A DNA stretch of 64,000 nucleotides, from NCBI RefSeq assembly GCF_019279795.1, contig NC_056745.1, forward strand, positions 511,873,006 to 511,937,005, given 5' to 3'. Shown piece by piece: positions 30,060 through 42,270 of the stretch. A model generated the notes under the pieces. That model had not been told where the DNA came from. It saw only the letters and a program-made list of their open reading frames with translations, and did no database searches. This stretch comes from Protopterus annectens. Its lineage: Eukaryota > Chordata > Ceratodontiformes > Protopteridae. Numbering within the stretch: position 1 is the stretch's first letter; every line of letters begins with the position of its first letter. The translations under genes and the position numbers were made by a program.

Positions 30060-31010
30060 CAAATTGTTTACAAAAATGTGTAAAAAGAACACTAAGAAGC
30101 AGCTTCACGGATCGATTTTTTGTCTAAACCCTTGAAGAAAGCCCCTCAGGAAGCCACTGCCCTAGTAGAATACACCTGAACAGATTCAGACAACTGTTAT
30201 GAAAGGTATAACAAAAAGAAATGGCCCTGGACAGCCAGGAGGCTATGGTTTGCTTGGAGATCATCAAACCCAATGTCCTAATATGAAAAGAAACAAAGCT
30301 GATCACATTGACAAAATGCCTTTGTTTTGCCTAAACAATATCGGAGATGTCTATGCAAGTCCAACATATGAAGAACCTTCTCACTAGCGGACTGCGGCAA
30401 AGGGAAAAAAGAAGGAAGTTTGACGGACTAAGAGGCAACTCATTAACCATCTTGGACATAAAAGTAGGATTCATAAGGACAGAGACCCTGTCTCTATGAA
30501 AAATCAAAAAAGGTGGGACTGCCAACAAGTCCTGCAGTTCAGATACTCTTCTGGTAGAGGTTAAAGCAACCAATAAGAGTCAGCCAAGTGCAATGTTACA
30601 AAGCAGCAGGCTCAAAAGGAGTCAGAGTCAGTTTCTCTAGGACAAAATCAAGATCCCAAGGAGAAAGAACAGGCTTTCTTGGGGGTCTGATATGAAGGAC
30701 ATTGTTTAGAAATTGGATGACCTCAAATCAAAAATGTCAGAAGAGGATCCAGTGGCAGGCAGACTGCTGACAAGTGAGCTTTAACTGAAGAATATTCCAA
30801 GCCAGCATGCAGCACTACACCATAAGTAGGAAATAACCAAGGGAATCCCCAATGAAACAGGATCCTGGGAATGGTTAAGACAGAAAGAAAAGCTCTACAA
30901 CTTGGACATGTATGATTTTCTGGTATTTGATTTCATGGCCTCCTGCAGGACTCTAAGAATGTCCTCAGAAAAACTGGTGTTGGAAAATAAAACCTTATCA
31001 CCCGAAGTGA
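30060..31010 (-). pseudogene. DIRS G tyrosine recombinase (degenerate)
   Basis: Pieces: N-terminus SEDILRVLQEAMKSNTRKSYMSK near 30930-30990, TSTRRVSELQDLL at 30331-30573, and MISKQTIASWLSRAISFCYTF at 30200-30260. The HSTR box reads YSTR near 30170, so the catalytic His is replaced by Tyr. Confidence 0.75.
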
Positions 31011-31922
31011 CAGCTGAAGAGTGGACAAGTCAGGGTGAAGGAGAGTGCCTCTACCCTGTGTGAGAAGTTCCATCTGATGAGGTAACTTGTGATGATTGCC
31101 TCTGGCCAGAAGTAATAAGAGGGGGATCAGTGATGCCTGGGCCAAAAGGAAGTCACTAACCATTTCTGGAAAGTCCTTCCGATTTTTTGAAAGACCTTGG
31201 GAAGAGGACAGGGAGGAAAAATATAAAGGGACATTCCTTTCCAAGAAAAAGGCATGGCATCCACTTTCTAAACCAAAGACTCGGGACTCTGGAACAGAAC
31301 TGAGGCAACTGCCTGTTCAGAGGGTAAGAGATCCACTTGAATACCTCACTGATTATGGTCGAGAAACACATCTGTGAAGCATCCATTCAAAAGGCTGCGT
31401 TCTGGACCTGCCGAGTGCATGTCACCTGCATACTGACAGTGGTTTCCCATGCTTCAAGGGCTAGTCTACAAAGATCTTGTTCCTCCTTGCTTGTTGATGT
31501 ACCACATGAATGTGTTGTCTGCATAAACCTTTAAGGGACTTGGCATTCAAAGCGAATGGAGAGCTTGAAAATCTCAAAGGAGAACCCTCATTTTTTTGAT
31601 GTTGATGTGATTTGCCCTCTGGCAAGAGGACCAAAGGCAATGAACCTTCAGTGTGCCTAAAGCATCTCCTCACCCCAGCTCTGAGGCATCTGTGAAGAGA
31701 TCCTAGGATGGCAGAGGAGCTTGAAAAGGAACCCCTGAGAGAAGTCTGTTGAATCAACAAGTGAAACTCCAGTTTGAGATAAGGGAACAGTGGAACTAGA
31801 TACTGTAGTGGCGGTCAGTGTTGACGCCATACTGAGTTTAGATACCACCAAAACTTCCTCATATGAAGCCTGGCCCAGGGAAGCATGGGAATGGTAGTGC
31901 CCATGAAACCCAGAAGCCTAAG
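31011..31922 (-). pseudogene. DIRS G methyltransferase-like domain and RNase H (degenerate)
   Basis: RNase H motif VYADNTFMWYINKQGG lies near 31476-31530. The RNase H start (QMPQSWGEEML-type) is near 31660-31690. HMRKFWWYLNSVW, before RNase H, is near 31820-31865. The methyltransferase region, near 31020-31320, is only weakly recognisable. Cut at 31922 by DIRS F. Confidence 0.7.
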
Positions 31923-32165
31923 AAATGTTGTGCAAGAACTAACCATAACCACAGATGTCCTTCTCTTCCATGTTGCAATATTCTGCATATAGGTTTACCC
32001 TTCGTCTCGCATGCATATGGCCAGTATCCAAAATATTTCAGTCCCTCCAAAGTGCACAGGACGTCAGATCTAGACCAGAGTACGTGGGCCATAAAAGTGA
32101 TGTGGACATGCACCAGCCCTCAGAACTGAAGGCCCCCAGTCAGAGCCAGTCCCAATAGGGCAATG
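31923..32165 (+). repeat. Right inverted terminal repeat of DIRS F
   Basis: Begins AATGTTGTGCAAGAACTAAC and reads through GTTGCAATATTCTGC and a GCCATAAAAGTG TATA-like site near 32090. It is inverted relative to 42567-42763. Confidence 0.8.
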
Positions 32166-32224
32166 CCACGTCATTGCCATCGAGAGAGGGAAACAGCTGA
32201 TAAGAGGGGAAGGAGGAAGGGTAG

Positions 32225-32322
32225 GAATACTGCAAAATGGAAGAGAAGGACATCTATGGTTATGGTAGGTTCTTAAACAACTTTTGTATGTCCTTCTATT
32301 CCAATGTTGAAGTATTCTGCAT
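32225..32322. repeat. ICR of DIRS F
   Basis: AATACTGCAAAATGG...GGACATCTATGGTTATGG then TTTGTATGTCCTTCTATTCC and TTGAAGTATTCTGC, matching complements of both F ends. Confidence 0.8.
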
Positions 32323-33420
32323 ATGGGTGAGTGCCAAAGCTCACTGAAAAAAGGGTGGTTGGTATGGAAGCAGACTCCAGGAATCTGTGCAAGACAGCCC
32401 TATTGAATCCTGCCCCGAACCTAGAGATATGGTCTAGTTTGTGCTGTTTGGTGAAGGTATGAACTGAAGACCAAGTGGCTGCCTCCAGGATAGAGGTGTC
32501 CAGACCATTGAAGAAAGCCCCTGAGGATGCCATGGTTCTAGTGGAGTGGGCTTTTACTGTACCCTCAAGTGATTTACCATGCTGCTGGTAACAGAAGCAA
32601 TGGCCTTGGAGATCCAAGTGGAAATGGTCTGTTTGGACACGGCCTTCCCTAGTGCTCTACGGTGGAAAGATATGAAAAGGTGGTCCGTCTTTCTGATAGA
32701 ATTGGTGCTGTGGAGGTAGAATCTAATTTGTCTGTGAACATCCAAGGAATGAAGTACCCTTTTCACTTCTTCCTTGTGGGTTTGGGGAAAAAAAACAGGT
32801 AAATGGATGGCCTGACAGAGACCGGTCATTGACCTTGGGCATGAAAGATGGGTTTGTCATGAGGGTAACCCTGTCTTTATGAAAGGCAAGAAAAGTAGTA
32901 TCAGCCATTAGAGCCTGGAGCTTGGATACCCTTCTGGCTTAAGTGATGGCCACTAGCAAGACTGTTGTGCAAAGTTTTAGGGAAGCATGATCACCTGGCT
33001 CAAAGGGTGGAAGTGTAAGCTTCTTGAGCACATAGTTGAGATACCAAGGAGGAGTAGGTTTCCTGGAGGGGGGTCAGATGCAGGACCCCCTTTGAGGAAG
33101 AGCTTCAAAAGGCATCTGGATGCCAAGGGGGGATCCATGGGTAGGCATGCAGAGATAGCAGACAGGTGTGCCTTAATAGACGAATAGGCCAAGCTGGTCT
33201 GAAGTAACTCACACAAATAAGACAGCACTAGAGGAATGTCGCTGGTAAGCAGATCCAGTTGCTTATTTTGACACAAAGTAATGAACCTTTTCCATTTAGA
33301 CAGGTATGATTTTCTAGTGTTAATTTTCCTGGCCTCCTGCACGACACTGAGGACGTCCTCATTGTAAAGGTATCTGTATGGGATTAGAAGCCTATCTGCC
33401 ACAGGGTCAGGTGTAGCAGC
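32273..33420 (-). pseudogene. DIRS F tyrosine recombinase, catalytic tyrosine lost
   Basis: The frame covering 32977-33756 has VVQEARKINTRKSYLSKWKRF and SSIKAHLSAIS. C-terminal frames (32273-32829) have AIHLPVFFPQ, KAVSKQTISTWI and AHSTRTMASSGAFF. The tyrosine segment reads FTKQHKLDHIS where other copies have FTKHYHLPLYS. The nucleophile position is therefore not Tyr as read. Confidence 0.85.
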
Positions 33421-34330
33421 TGCCACTGAGGATGGATTAGAGATCCCTTGTGCTGTGTGAGAAGGTCCACTCTGTGGGGTAACTTGTGGGGATTGCCCTT
33501 GGACAACTGAAGTAAGAAGAACCAATGCTGTTGGGACCGGCAGGGAGTCACCAGCAAGATTTTTGGATTGTCCTGCTGAATCCATAGCAGGACCCACTGA
33601 ATAAGAGGGAAGATGGGGAATGCATAAAGGTATTTCCCCTTCCATAAGACAGAGAAGGCGTCTGCTGCCAGTGCCTGTGGGTCTGGTGTCCTGGTGCAGT
33701 ATCCAGGAAGTTGCCCGTTGTTGGCGGAGGCAAACAGGTTTATTTGAGGTGCACATCCCATCTATGGACCAGGTCCAGGAAGAGAGCCCTGTGAAGCATC
33801 CATTCAGGATTGTCTGTGCTGGTTCTGCTCAAAAAATCTGCTTGGGGTTGTGGAGTGAGGGACTGTATGCTGATTCGGGGTAATTCCCTGAAAACTGACT
33901 ACTACCTACACTAGTACAGCAAGTCTGCAGAGCAGGTAGGACTTGGTTCCTCCTTGTTTGTTCATATACCACAGGACTGTGGTCTTGTCTGTGTATATCA
34001 GAAGAGATCCCTTCCGAAAGAAAGGAGAGAAAGCCTAAAGGGCTAGGAGGATTGTCCTCATTTCTCTGGCATTGATGTGTTTTCTGTCTGTATGTCCACA
34101 GGCCTTGTACTTTTCGATGGCCGAGAGTGGCCCCCCCCCCCCCACCCCAGGTCTGAGGCGTCTGTATGCATGACCTGAGAAGGTTGAGGTGGTTGGAGGG
34201 GGAGTCCTGGGTTGAGATTCACCGGAGTTAACCACCATAAGATCTCCTGTTTAAGGCATGGGAGCAAGGGCACAATGTGCTCCAGTGGGGTATTTGTTCG
34301 GCTTCCAGACAGAGCGTAGGTACCACTGTA
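33384..34330 (-). pseudogene. DIRS F methyltransferase-like domain and RNase H
   Basis: Methyltransferase frame 33384-33761: PQINLFASANNGQLPGY, YLYAFPIFPLIQWVLL and ILLVTPCRSQQHWF; the PP box reads AFPIFPL. RNase H: TDASDLGWGG near 34150 beside a C15 run, and IYTDKTTVLWYMNKQ near 33950. Confidence 0.82.
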
Positions 34331-34334
34331 GCTT

Positions 34335-35178
34335 TCACATCTGTAACAGAGCTAGGGGTAGCATGGGAATGGTAGCTGCCATGTAACCCAGAAGCTTGAG
34401 GTACTGCCTTGCAGTCAGCTGAGAGGAATGTAAAATCCCTTTGCTGGGGGCAGGTATGCCTCCAACTCTGTGCAGATTCTGCATCCTAAGAATCAAATGC
34501 CCTGGGTTGGTGTGAGGTTTGACTTTGGGAAGTTTATCTGGAACCCAAGAGCCTGTAGGAGAGAGACCCCAAATTGTATATGGGTTAGGTTTCTTGGCCG
34601 GCAGCCTGTAAAAGCATGTCGTCCAGGTATGAGAATGTTTGTATCCCTTTTGTCTTGCAAAAGGCCATAACGGGAGCCAGGCATTTGATGAAGACTCTGG
34701 ATGCGGTAGAAAGTCCAAAAGGCAAGGCAGAGAACTGCAAATGTGAGGAGCCCACTTAAGTATTTTCTGTGTGTGGGTTTGATGGGAATGTGCAAGTAGA
34801 CATCCTTGATGTCTAGTGTAGCTAGGAAGCCTTTGTACATAGAGGGAACAGAGCTGGCAGGGTTAGCATTTTGAAAGTTAGCACCTTTAAGAAGGGACTG
34901 AGCCTTAAAAGGTCTAGGATTGGTCTCAATGGTCCTTTTCTGGAAACAAGAAAACCCCTGGAGTAAAATCCTCTTCCAAATTGGGTGGGAAGAGATTTTT
35001 TTCTATAGTTCCCTGGTGTAAGAGAGACTGCTGAACTGGTAGCAAGAGGGGCAGTTGCAGAGCAGGTCGTGGCATGTCTAGTCTTAACGGAGAGGATATC
35101 CATGACAAGTAGTAACCTTCTTGGAGGATGGAGAGTACCCACTTGTCCAAAGTGACCAAATTCCAAACAGGAAGGCAA
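34335..35178 (-). pseudogene. DIRS F reverse transcriptase
   Basis: Frames 34335-34718, 34493-34840 and 34822-35178. Signatures: GRGFYSRGFLVSRKGPLRPILDL, LATLDIKDVYLHIPI (motif A), and YLDD at 34618-34629 in IPGRHAF/YLDD overlapping frames. At least two indels separate the motifs. Confidence 0.82.
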
Positions 35179-35339
35179 TGGGATGGGGAGGCAGGTAGTC
35201 AGACACTACATGCCCTGTCCTGAAAGAGTGTCCTTTGGCTAGAGGAGGAAGGTGCTCTAGCTGAAGGATTTTTCTTTCTTGCCTGTCTAGTTTGAGGAAC
35301 AGGACTTGAGTATTTTCTGATGAACTGAGTTTTCGCAGG

Positions 35340-37019
35340 ACGTTTCCTGTAAAATTTAGGTACAGGTGAAACTAGCAGACGTTAAAGATTCTGCATCTCT
35401 TTTTCCTTTCTGTTGCAGAATTTGAAAAGGTCAGCTACTTTAGAGCCGAATAAAGCAGCATTGTCAAGTGGTGCATCATTGGGCTTGGCTCTGAAATCAT
35501 CTGGCAGAGGTTGCATGCGTAGCCAGAAGCACCTGCGAAGTGCTGAAGCTGCTGACCTTGCTGAGGATTCTGTAGCATCACAGATACATTTACTTGAATG
35601 CCTGGTGACGTAGGACGCAAGGGCCAAAGGAACGCCTGGTGACTTAGGACGCAAGGGCCATCAAAGGAATGCCTGGTGACTTAGGACGCAAGGGCCATCA
35701 AAGAAGACACAGATTTGGCTGAGTCATGAATGTCCAACAGTTTGGTGGTAGTGTCAAGGAGGGAGAGCGTACTTTGCCATACGAGTTTAGTAATTAGTAG
35801 TGCTAAATGCCAAAGTGGATGAGGTGCAAATTTTTGCCCAACCTTTCCATAGTTTTGTCTTTGTCAGCAGGAAGAATGGTGATGGTAGGCACGAGTTTAG
35901 AAGCTTTGTCTGTGGAGACAGAAATGGTAGCTGGATTTGCAAGAGGGCACATTATCAAGTACTTAGCAGCATCTGGACTTTGTACAGTTCATCTGGTCTA
36001 CGAGGAGCAGGAGGCTGCGAGTTCGGACTGAGAGATGCAGAAGAAAAAGCATCTAAAAAGGGAAGCAATACAAGAAGAATGGCCGAAGGGCTTGGTGTTT
36101 CCATCTGAATGAGGTCATAGTACCTCTTGTATTTCAGACATGTCTGGATTCCCATTTGAAATGTTCCTTCATTTTAAAAACAGTTTCAGAGATCATCAAA
36201 TCTTCAACTGGGGAACATGGGTCTGTAGATTCTTCCTCTGGGGATCCATATCCTAAAGGTGAAGAAAGTTGTGAATTATAAGAGAGGGAATCATCTGAGG
36301 AATCTGAACAGGTGTAGTGTTCCCTAGTAACTGTCTCTGCTAATTGAGGCCTAGAACTAAGAGGAAGAGTAGAAGCAGAGGCAGAAGCAACTGAAGTAGG
36401 CCTCAGGGCCATGAAAGCTGAGAAAAGGCTTTGGCTGAAGGCCTGCCAGACTGGAATACCTTTCTACAGGCTGAGAGATATGCTTCCTTTTTTCTTTCTT
36501 CTTGAAAGTCCCAACGGGTGTCTGTCTGGGAGCAGACGTCACGGTCTGAAGAAGGGAATCAGAAGGTTCCCCTGAACATATTGGTTCCCCCCTCCGGCGT
36601 CCAAAACTATTGCTGGAATAGCCTCTAAGGACATGCTCTCACCCACCAATAGCACGGCTTCCTCAGAGGTACCCGCGACATCCAGTGTGGCGGAGCCGGT
36701 TCCAGATCCTGAGACCAGGTCGACGTCAGCCACAGGTTATGGATCAGTCGAAAGAGGCTCAGCAAGTGTTACAGGCCACAAAGATCTGACCTTTCTAGGC
36801 AGTTCAAAGGTGACATCCCATGAACCCTCCATTCGCAAAGCAAGTTATTTCAGACGTTGGTTCTGCAAGTACAAACTAGAGTGCATGCAAACGACTGTCC
36901 AATGTTTTCGGAATGAACGCCTGGCAAATAGGGCAGGCCTTGTAACTGTACGACTGTCTGAGGCAGAACAAACACTTATTGTGGGTGTCTATGAGCGATC
37001 TGGATGGCTGCACTGACAT
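35340..37019 (-). pseudogene. DIRS F gag
   Basis: Start at 37019 (MSVQPSRSLID), followed by CLFCLRQSYSYKACPICQAF. That is a Cys motif different from the CGKQIPHKDFHSYC form of family A/D/H. The C-terminal frame 35382-35654 has ALRRCFWLRMQPLPDDF and LFGSKVADLF. Contains three tandem 34-37-bp units. Confidence 0.75.
35596..35703. repeat. Three 34-37-bp tandem units in DIRS F gag
   Basis: Units at 35596-35629, 35630-35666 and 35667-35703, each with GCCTGGTGACTTAGGACGCA or a one-base variant. Units two and three differ at one base, implying recent expansion. Confidence 0.9.
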
Positions 37020-37122
37020 TTACCCTTTCTGGACGGTTTGAAAAGGCAGCAACACAAAAAGGACTGAAAAGGTCCCCAACGGGGTACTTAGCTTGAAACT
37101 TGAATTGGTCAGCGAAAGCATT

Positions 37123-37345
37123 AAAGTACAGTTGTGTACACTTACCATAAATCTAGATGTTAGAGTGTATTCACTGTTGCAGTCATCACCTGTGGGTTAT
37201 CTCTGCTGTGGTAGCCCTCTGCTGGCCCGAATACCAGCATCAGTGTTTTTGTGCACCAGCTGCTGTTGCCTGCAGTCTGACATCAGGTCATCAGTACTAT
37301 AAAGCAAGGCAGCAAACGTCATTACATCAGTCTTTCTTGCCCTAA
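37123..37345 (+). repeat. Right inverted terminal repeat of DIRS E
   Basis: AAAGTACAGTTGTGTACACT, ATTCACTGTTGCAGTCATC, TATAAAG at 37298-37304, CATTACATCAGTCTTTCTTGCC. Confidence 0.85.
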
Positions 37346-37458
37346 CCAGTCAGAAGCACAAGGGAAGAGAGTGTGGTCCTGGTGGCTAAGAGCCACCTTG
37401 GGACGCACGTGTCCCCTAGGGGGAGATGTTAAATGGGGAATGGAGGGAGGGAAACCAA

Positions 37459-37545
37459 GACCAACAGTGAATACACTCTTAACATCTACATTTATGGTAA
37501 GTATACACAACTGTACTATGTTCTTAGTATTTCAGTTTTTCTGTC
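37459..37545. repeat. ICR of DIRS E (right edge eroded)
   Basis: GACCAACAGTGAATACAC, ACATCTACATTTATGG, ACAACTGTACTATGTTC. The CACTGTTGCAGTC edge has decayed to CAGTTTTTCTGTC. Confidence 0.8.
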
Positions 37546-37579
37546 ATCACCTGTGGGAGGATTCCCAAAGCTGAGGTAA

Positions 37580-38625
37580 AGGGTGGAAGGATAGGTAGAG
37601 TCCTAGGTATTGGTCAGGAGGCCCTGCAGAACTGTAGAGTCTAACCCTGCTCTAGACTTAGAAGAGAGAGGAAGGTGGTAATGCTTTATAAAGGTATGGA
37701 CAGAGGTCCGGGTGGCCACTTCCAAGATGTCCCCGATAGGTACCCCCCCTAAGAAAGGCAGTGGAAGTGGAGGCTGCCCTAGTGGAGTGGGTACGGATCA
37801 ACTTAGGGATGGGTTTCCCATGCAGTCTGTAACAAAAATGGATACAGTGTGGAATCCATTTGGAAATGGTTTGGAGATAGGCTTCCCTTCTGCACCTGGG
37901 GCAAAACTTACAAGAAGCTGGTCAGTTTTTCTGAATGGCTTAGTGCATCCAGATAGTATCAGAATTGTCTGTGCATATCTAGTGAGTGTAGAATTCTTTC
38001 CCCCTTGTTTTCAGGGTTGGGAAAGGTGGGAAGGTGTATGGCCTGGTTAAGGGTCACATCAGATACCACCTTGGGCACAAAGGAGGGATTAGTCCTCAGG
38101 GAGACTCTGCCTGCATGGAAAATTATGAAGGGCTCGACAGCCATGAGAGCTTAAAGTTCTGAGACCCTTCTGGCTGAGGTGATAGCTAGTAAAAAGGCAG
38201 TCTTCCAGGAAAGGCATTTCAATTCTGTTGAAGCGGCAGGTTCGAAAAGAGGTAAGGTTAGTTTCTCTAACACAATTCAGGTGCCAGGGTGGAGTAGGTG
38301 GTCGCCTGGGAGGCCTGATATTAGAAGCCCCTCTGAGGAATAGCCTAATCAAAGGATGAGAGAAGAGGGGTGGGTCTGAAAAATAATGGGCAGAGATGGC
38401 TGAGGCATGGATTATAACAGAGGAGACGCCACTATGAAGCAACTCTGCTTAGTCCAGGATGAGAGGGATGGAAGGTTGGGAAGTACTGTCCCCCCTTTTG
38501 ATTGTTACCAGGAGCAGAAGCTTTTCCATTTTCCTGCATAAGATTTTCTTGTGCTGGGCCTTCTGGCCTTTGTGGTAATATCCAGAACCCATTTGCTTAA
38601 AAGTGACTTCTTGTTAGTCTTAATT
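37580..38625 (-). pseudogene. DIRS E tyrosine recombinase
   Basis: RRPSTRKSYAGKWKSFCSW near 38505-38560; frames 38089-38442 and 37959-38144 carry HASAISAHYF and PSFVPKVVSDVTLNQAIHLP. The HSTR box near 37785 and a HYHLP tyrosine segment near 37675 are encoded but in separate frames. Confidence 0.83.
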
Positions 38626-38639
38626 GTACAAGCCATGCT

Positions 38640-39540
38640 GAAAGTTTGAGAGTCTGCAGGTCTGGATACAATACCCCCCCCCCCCTCTCCTGGGTCAAGA
38701 GGTCTGACCTTAGGGGAAGCAACTTGGGGGGGCTGCAAAATCAGACTGTGTAGTAAGGGGTACCAATGCTGCCTGGGCCAATCTGGAGCCATGACGATGG
38801 CCTTTAGTCTCTCCTCTTATTTTGATCAGAACCTTGGGAATAAGGGGCAGCGGAGGGTATGCGTACACAAATAGGGAGCTCCAGGGGAAGGTCAAGGCAT
38901 CCACCTTCCATGCTAGGAGGTGATGCCCCTGGTACAAAACTTGTGCAGCTGGTGGTTGAGGTGCAAGGCAAAGAGGACCACCTCTGAGGTCCCCCACTCC
39001 TGGGTGATTTGCAGAAAGATTTCTCTGTGGAGCTGCCATTCGTGGGGGTCCAGTAAGTTTCTGCTTAGGTGGTCTGCCAGTGTTGTTGTAGATCCCTGGT
39101 AAGTATTGGGCAATTAGGTGTAGCCCCATGGAGGTGGCTGTAAGCCAGAGATTCATGGTTAACCTGCACAGGGGGTAAGATTGGGTCCCCCCTGCTTGTT
39201 GATGTACCACATGACTGTGGTGTTGTCTGAGAACCCCTGGCCTGAGATGGGGATGGAAGGAAATCAGTGTTTCGCACTGCCATAATTTCTTTCTGGTTGA
39301 TGTGCAAGTGAAGTTGCTGGGCATTCCAAAGGCCTTGGGTACACCTGCCTGCTAGGTGAGCACCCAAGCTATGTCTGAGGCATTGGTGGTGGTCTGACCG
39401 GAATGGGGGAGGATGAAGGGAAGAAACTTGTTCCTGGTACAGGCCTCTACCCACCAGAGAAATTCATCCTTATGCAAGGGATCAGTGGGAGAGTGGACTC
39501 TAGGGACAGAGTGCTGACACCAAAGTTTCTTTAAGTACCA
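38640..39540 (-). pseudogene. DIRS E methyltransferase-like domain and RNase H
   Basis: Methyltransferase: VVLFALHLNHQLHKFC and SLFVYAYPPLPLIPKVLIKI, with YPP in place of FPP. RNase H: LHLHINQKEIMAVRN and LADHLSRNLLDPHEWQ. A C10 run at 38673 sits in the linker to the recombinase. Confidence 0.78.
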
Positions 39541-40420
39541 CTGAATATTTCTCATGTGAAGCCTGGCGAGAAGGATGGAAGAAGCTATGTATCGCAGGAA
39601 CTTCCTCACAGTGAGGTGATTCGAGAAGACAGCCGGGTGAAGTAGAGAGGCAGGAAGCTCTGCTTTTCTGGGAATAGGAAGGACATTAGTTTTTGTGTGT
39701 CTAGCACAGCTCTCAGGAAAACAATTTTCCTGGTGGGGTTTTGCTTTGATTTTTTTCTCGTTGATCGTGAACCCTAAGGAATTTAGGAGGTTTTTTTGAC
39801 AAAGAGAAGATCCTGGAGAACTTTTCTTTGCTGCTTGCCTGAATAAGGCAGTTAAGGTAAGGGTAAAATCTGTATATTTCTTTGTCTGCAGAATGCTACA
39901 GCCAGGGCCAAGCATTTGAATACTCTGGGAGCAGTAGATAAGCCAAAGGGCAGTGCAGAGAACGGAAAGTGCCGATTGCCTGCTCTGAAGCGCAGGAGTT
40001 TTCTACACAATTCCCTGATGGGGATGTGGAGGCAGGCATCTTTTAGATCTAGTGTCACCAGCCAGGCATTTCATGTGAGCATAGGCAGGAGCTGCTGTAA
40101 GGGTAGCATTTTGAATCTGGGGGCCACCAAAGAGATGTTCAGTTTGGATAGATCCAGGGATGGGGTGCCAAGTGCCCTCCTTTCTGAGAACAAGGAATAG
40201 TCTGGAGTAACAACCTTTTCCTGCTTGATCCGGAGGGACGGGTTCTACTGCCCCCTGGGATATTAGTGCTTTTACCTGTTTAATGCCTCTGTCTACTGGT
40301 TTGGGGGGAGGTCTGGGTGCCGTCTTGGAATAGGGAGTTCACTGAAGGAGAATCTGTATCCCTGAGAAATGATCAATACCCATTGGTCCTGGGTTATAGA
40401 GACCCAATTGCCCTTGAAGA
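39541..40420 (-). pseudogene. DIRS E reverse transcriptase, YLDD lost
   Basis: Motif A TLDLKDACLHIPI and LPFGLSTAPRVF are clear in frame 39852-40058. At the motif C position the plus strand reads GGCAGTTAAGGTAAGG where D and H have GGCAGTCGTCCAAGTAAGG or a near variant; the two Asp codons are gone. Confidence 0.83.
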
Positions 40421-40439
40421 GGGATAGCCTTCCTCCTCG

Positions 40440-42270
40440 TTGTAGATGAGTTAGAGGGAAGAGGGGGGATGGAGAGTCATTGTGAATGACTACCATAGAA
40501 GCTTGGTTTAGAACTCCCTGCCTTAGAGGCATAAGTGGACCATTGTTTGCTTCTTTGCTGGCCCTAGGATAGGGGGCTGGAAGTCATGCCCCTTGCAGGG
40601 CTTACTTTGGCCCTGTGTGCAGGGAATTCCCAGTGTTTAGAAGGGGAAGTTCCTCTTGAATCTGGGCGGTTGAACTTGAAATAAATCTTTTACTGTTTGC
40701 ATAGATTTTGCTTTGTCTTCCATATTTGTAAGCATCTCTTCTACTTTTTCCCCAAATAGGTATTCCTCATCTAGGAGTGCATCAATAAGTTTAGGCTTGA
40801 CATGATCAGGGAGAGGTTGTTCCTTCATCCATACATGCCTCCTGTAACAGTTCCTGTCACTGCTGCCTTGCTAGAGGCTTCTAGGACGTCATATCCACAC
40901 TGTAATGAGTGCTTGGCCACTTGACAAGCAGAGTGAATTAATTGTCAGATCTTTTGAGCTGGCACAATCAGGAGGGGCAACAAACTTCTGCTTTAACTGT
41001 TCCAAAGTGTGCTGTTGATATTTTAACATATGGAACTAATTGAGAGCTCTGATAGCTAAGGTTGCAGAGGTGTACACTTCTTTATCCCATCTGTCAACAG
41101 CTCTGGAGTCGTCAGAAGGAAGAGGATTCTTGGCAGAACTAGTCTTAGCTCCTTTGGGTCCCTGCGTAATGACCTCAGGGTCTGCAGCAGGGTTTTTGTA
41201 CAGGTATTTGTGAAAATCCGGTACTCTCTAGTACTGGTCAGGTTTAGGTGGAGCAGGAGGCAGGGCATCAGGGGCTAAACTGGATTCAAGGAAAACAATC
41301 CACCACTTCTAGAATAGGTGGGATGGCCAGGGGTCGGAGCTGAGGCAGGTCCAGAAACTACGTCGTTTCTTTGACTGTGGGTAGTCCTGAGATTCCCACT
41401 GAAAATGCTCCCTGAGGGAGTGAAGAGTTTCCCTGAAGGAGAGGCAGACAGGATGGATTCCTCTGCATCTGAATCCTCACAGTTGAGGGCTGTTCCTCTT
41501 CAAAGGCAGAATAATCAGATTTCTCAGACTCTTGGTCTGACAATTTCTGGAGAAGAAAGCCTTTTCCTTTTTGGAGTGGGGGCCTGAGTACCTCAGATAA
41601 GGGAGAGGAGATCCTCCGCCATTTTAAGCATTTGAGTTTGGGGTGGGGGAGCAGTAGCAAGATGGTGGCTAAAAGCAGATTTTCTAGGCGTAGTCTGGCT
41701 TTGAGGCCTGAAAGAATCTGTTGGTCTCTGAGAAACAGTAGTCAGAAGAGATGTCTGTTTTTGCCTAGAATCAGTAGTGCGAATGGTCTCCTCGGAAGCC
41801 AGTACCTGCACCGCAGCTCTGGACCCAACCGAGGCAGACAGCTCCAAAGGCTTGGAAGACTAAGTGGATTTTTGTGGAATTCCGGACTCCGAAAGGGTCT
41901 CGGCAGAGCCCTGCACAGAAAGCAAGTCGGGCTGCAAAAGCGCCTCACTGGATTCTGGAGAACTGACAACTTGCTTTGAGGTAGCGTTGTCAGAAGCAGC
42001 CTTGTGTGGCCTCTCTCTATCTTTATGTTTTTTCGGAATGTCTGTGGATTGTTGGCTGACGGATGCCATATTGGAATTCGAAGACGGGAATACAAAAATA
42101 ACTGTCTACAAAAAGAGCTCTACAGCGAATGGTTCTCGCATTAAAGAGGGCACAGAATCGGCAACTAGTGACGTAGTGGTCTGGGCCTAAACAAGTGATG
42201 GAGTAAGAATGAAAGTCTCGGTGGGGATCTGCTTTCCACAGGCAAGACAATTGTTAACTTTTTCAGACAT
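40440..42270 (-). pseudogene. DIRS E gag
   Basis: Start near 42270. The first Cys motif is decayed (CLWKADPHRDFHSYSITCLG). Central frame 41593-41847 has MLKMAEDLLSLI. C-terminal frame 40637-40828 has LPDHVKPKLIDALLD, MQTVKDLFQVQPPRF. The alignment shows numerous indels. Confidence 0.78.
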
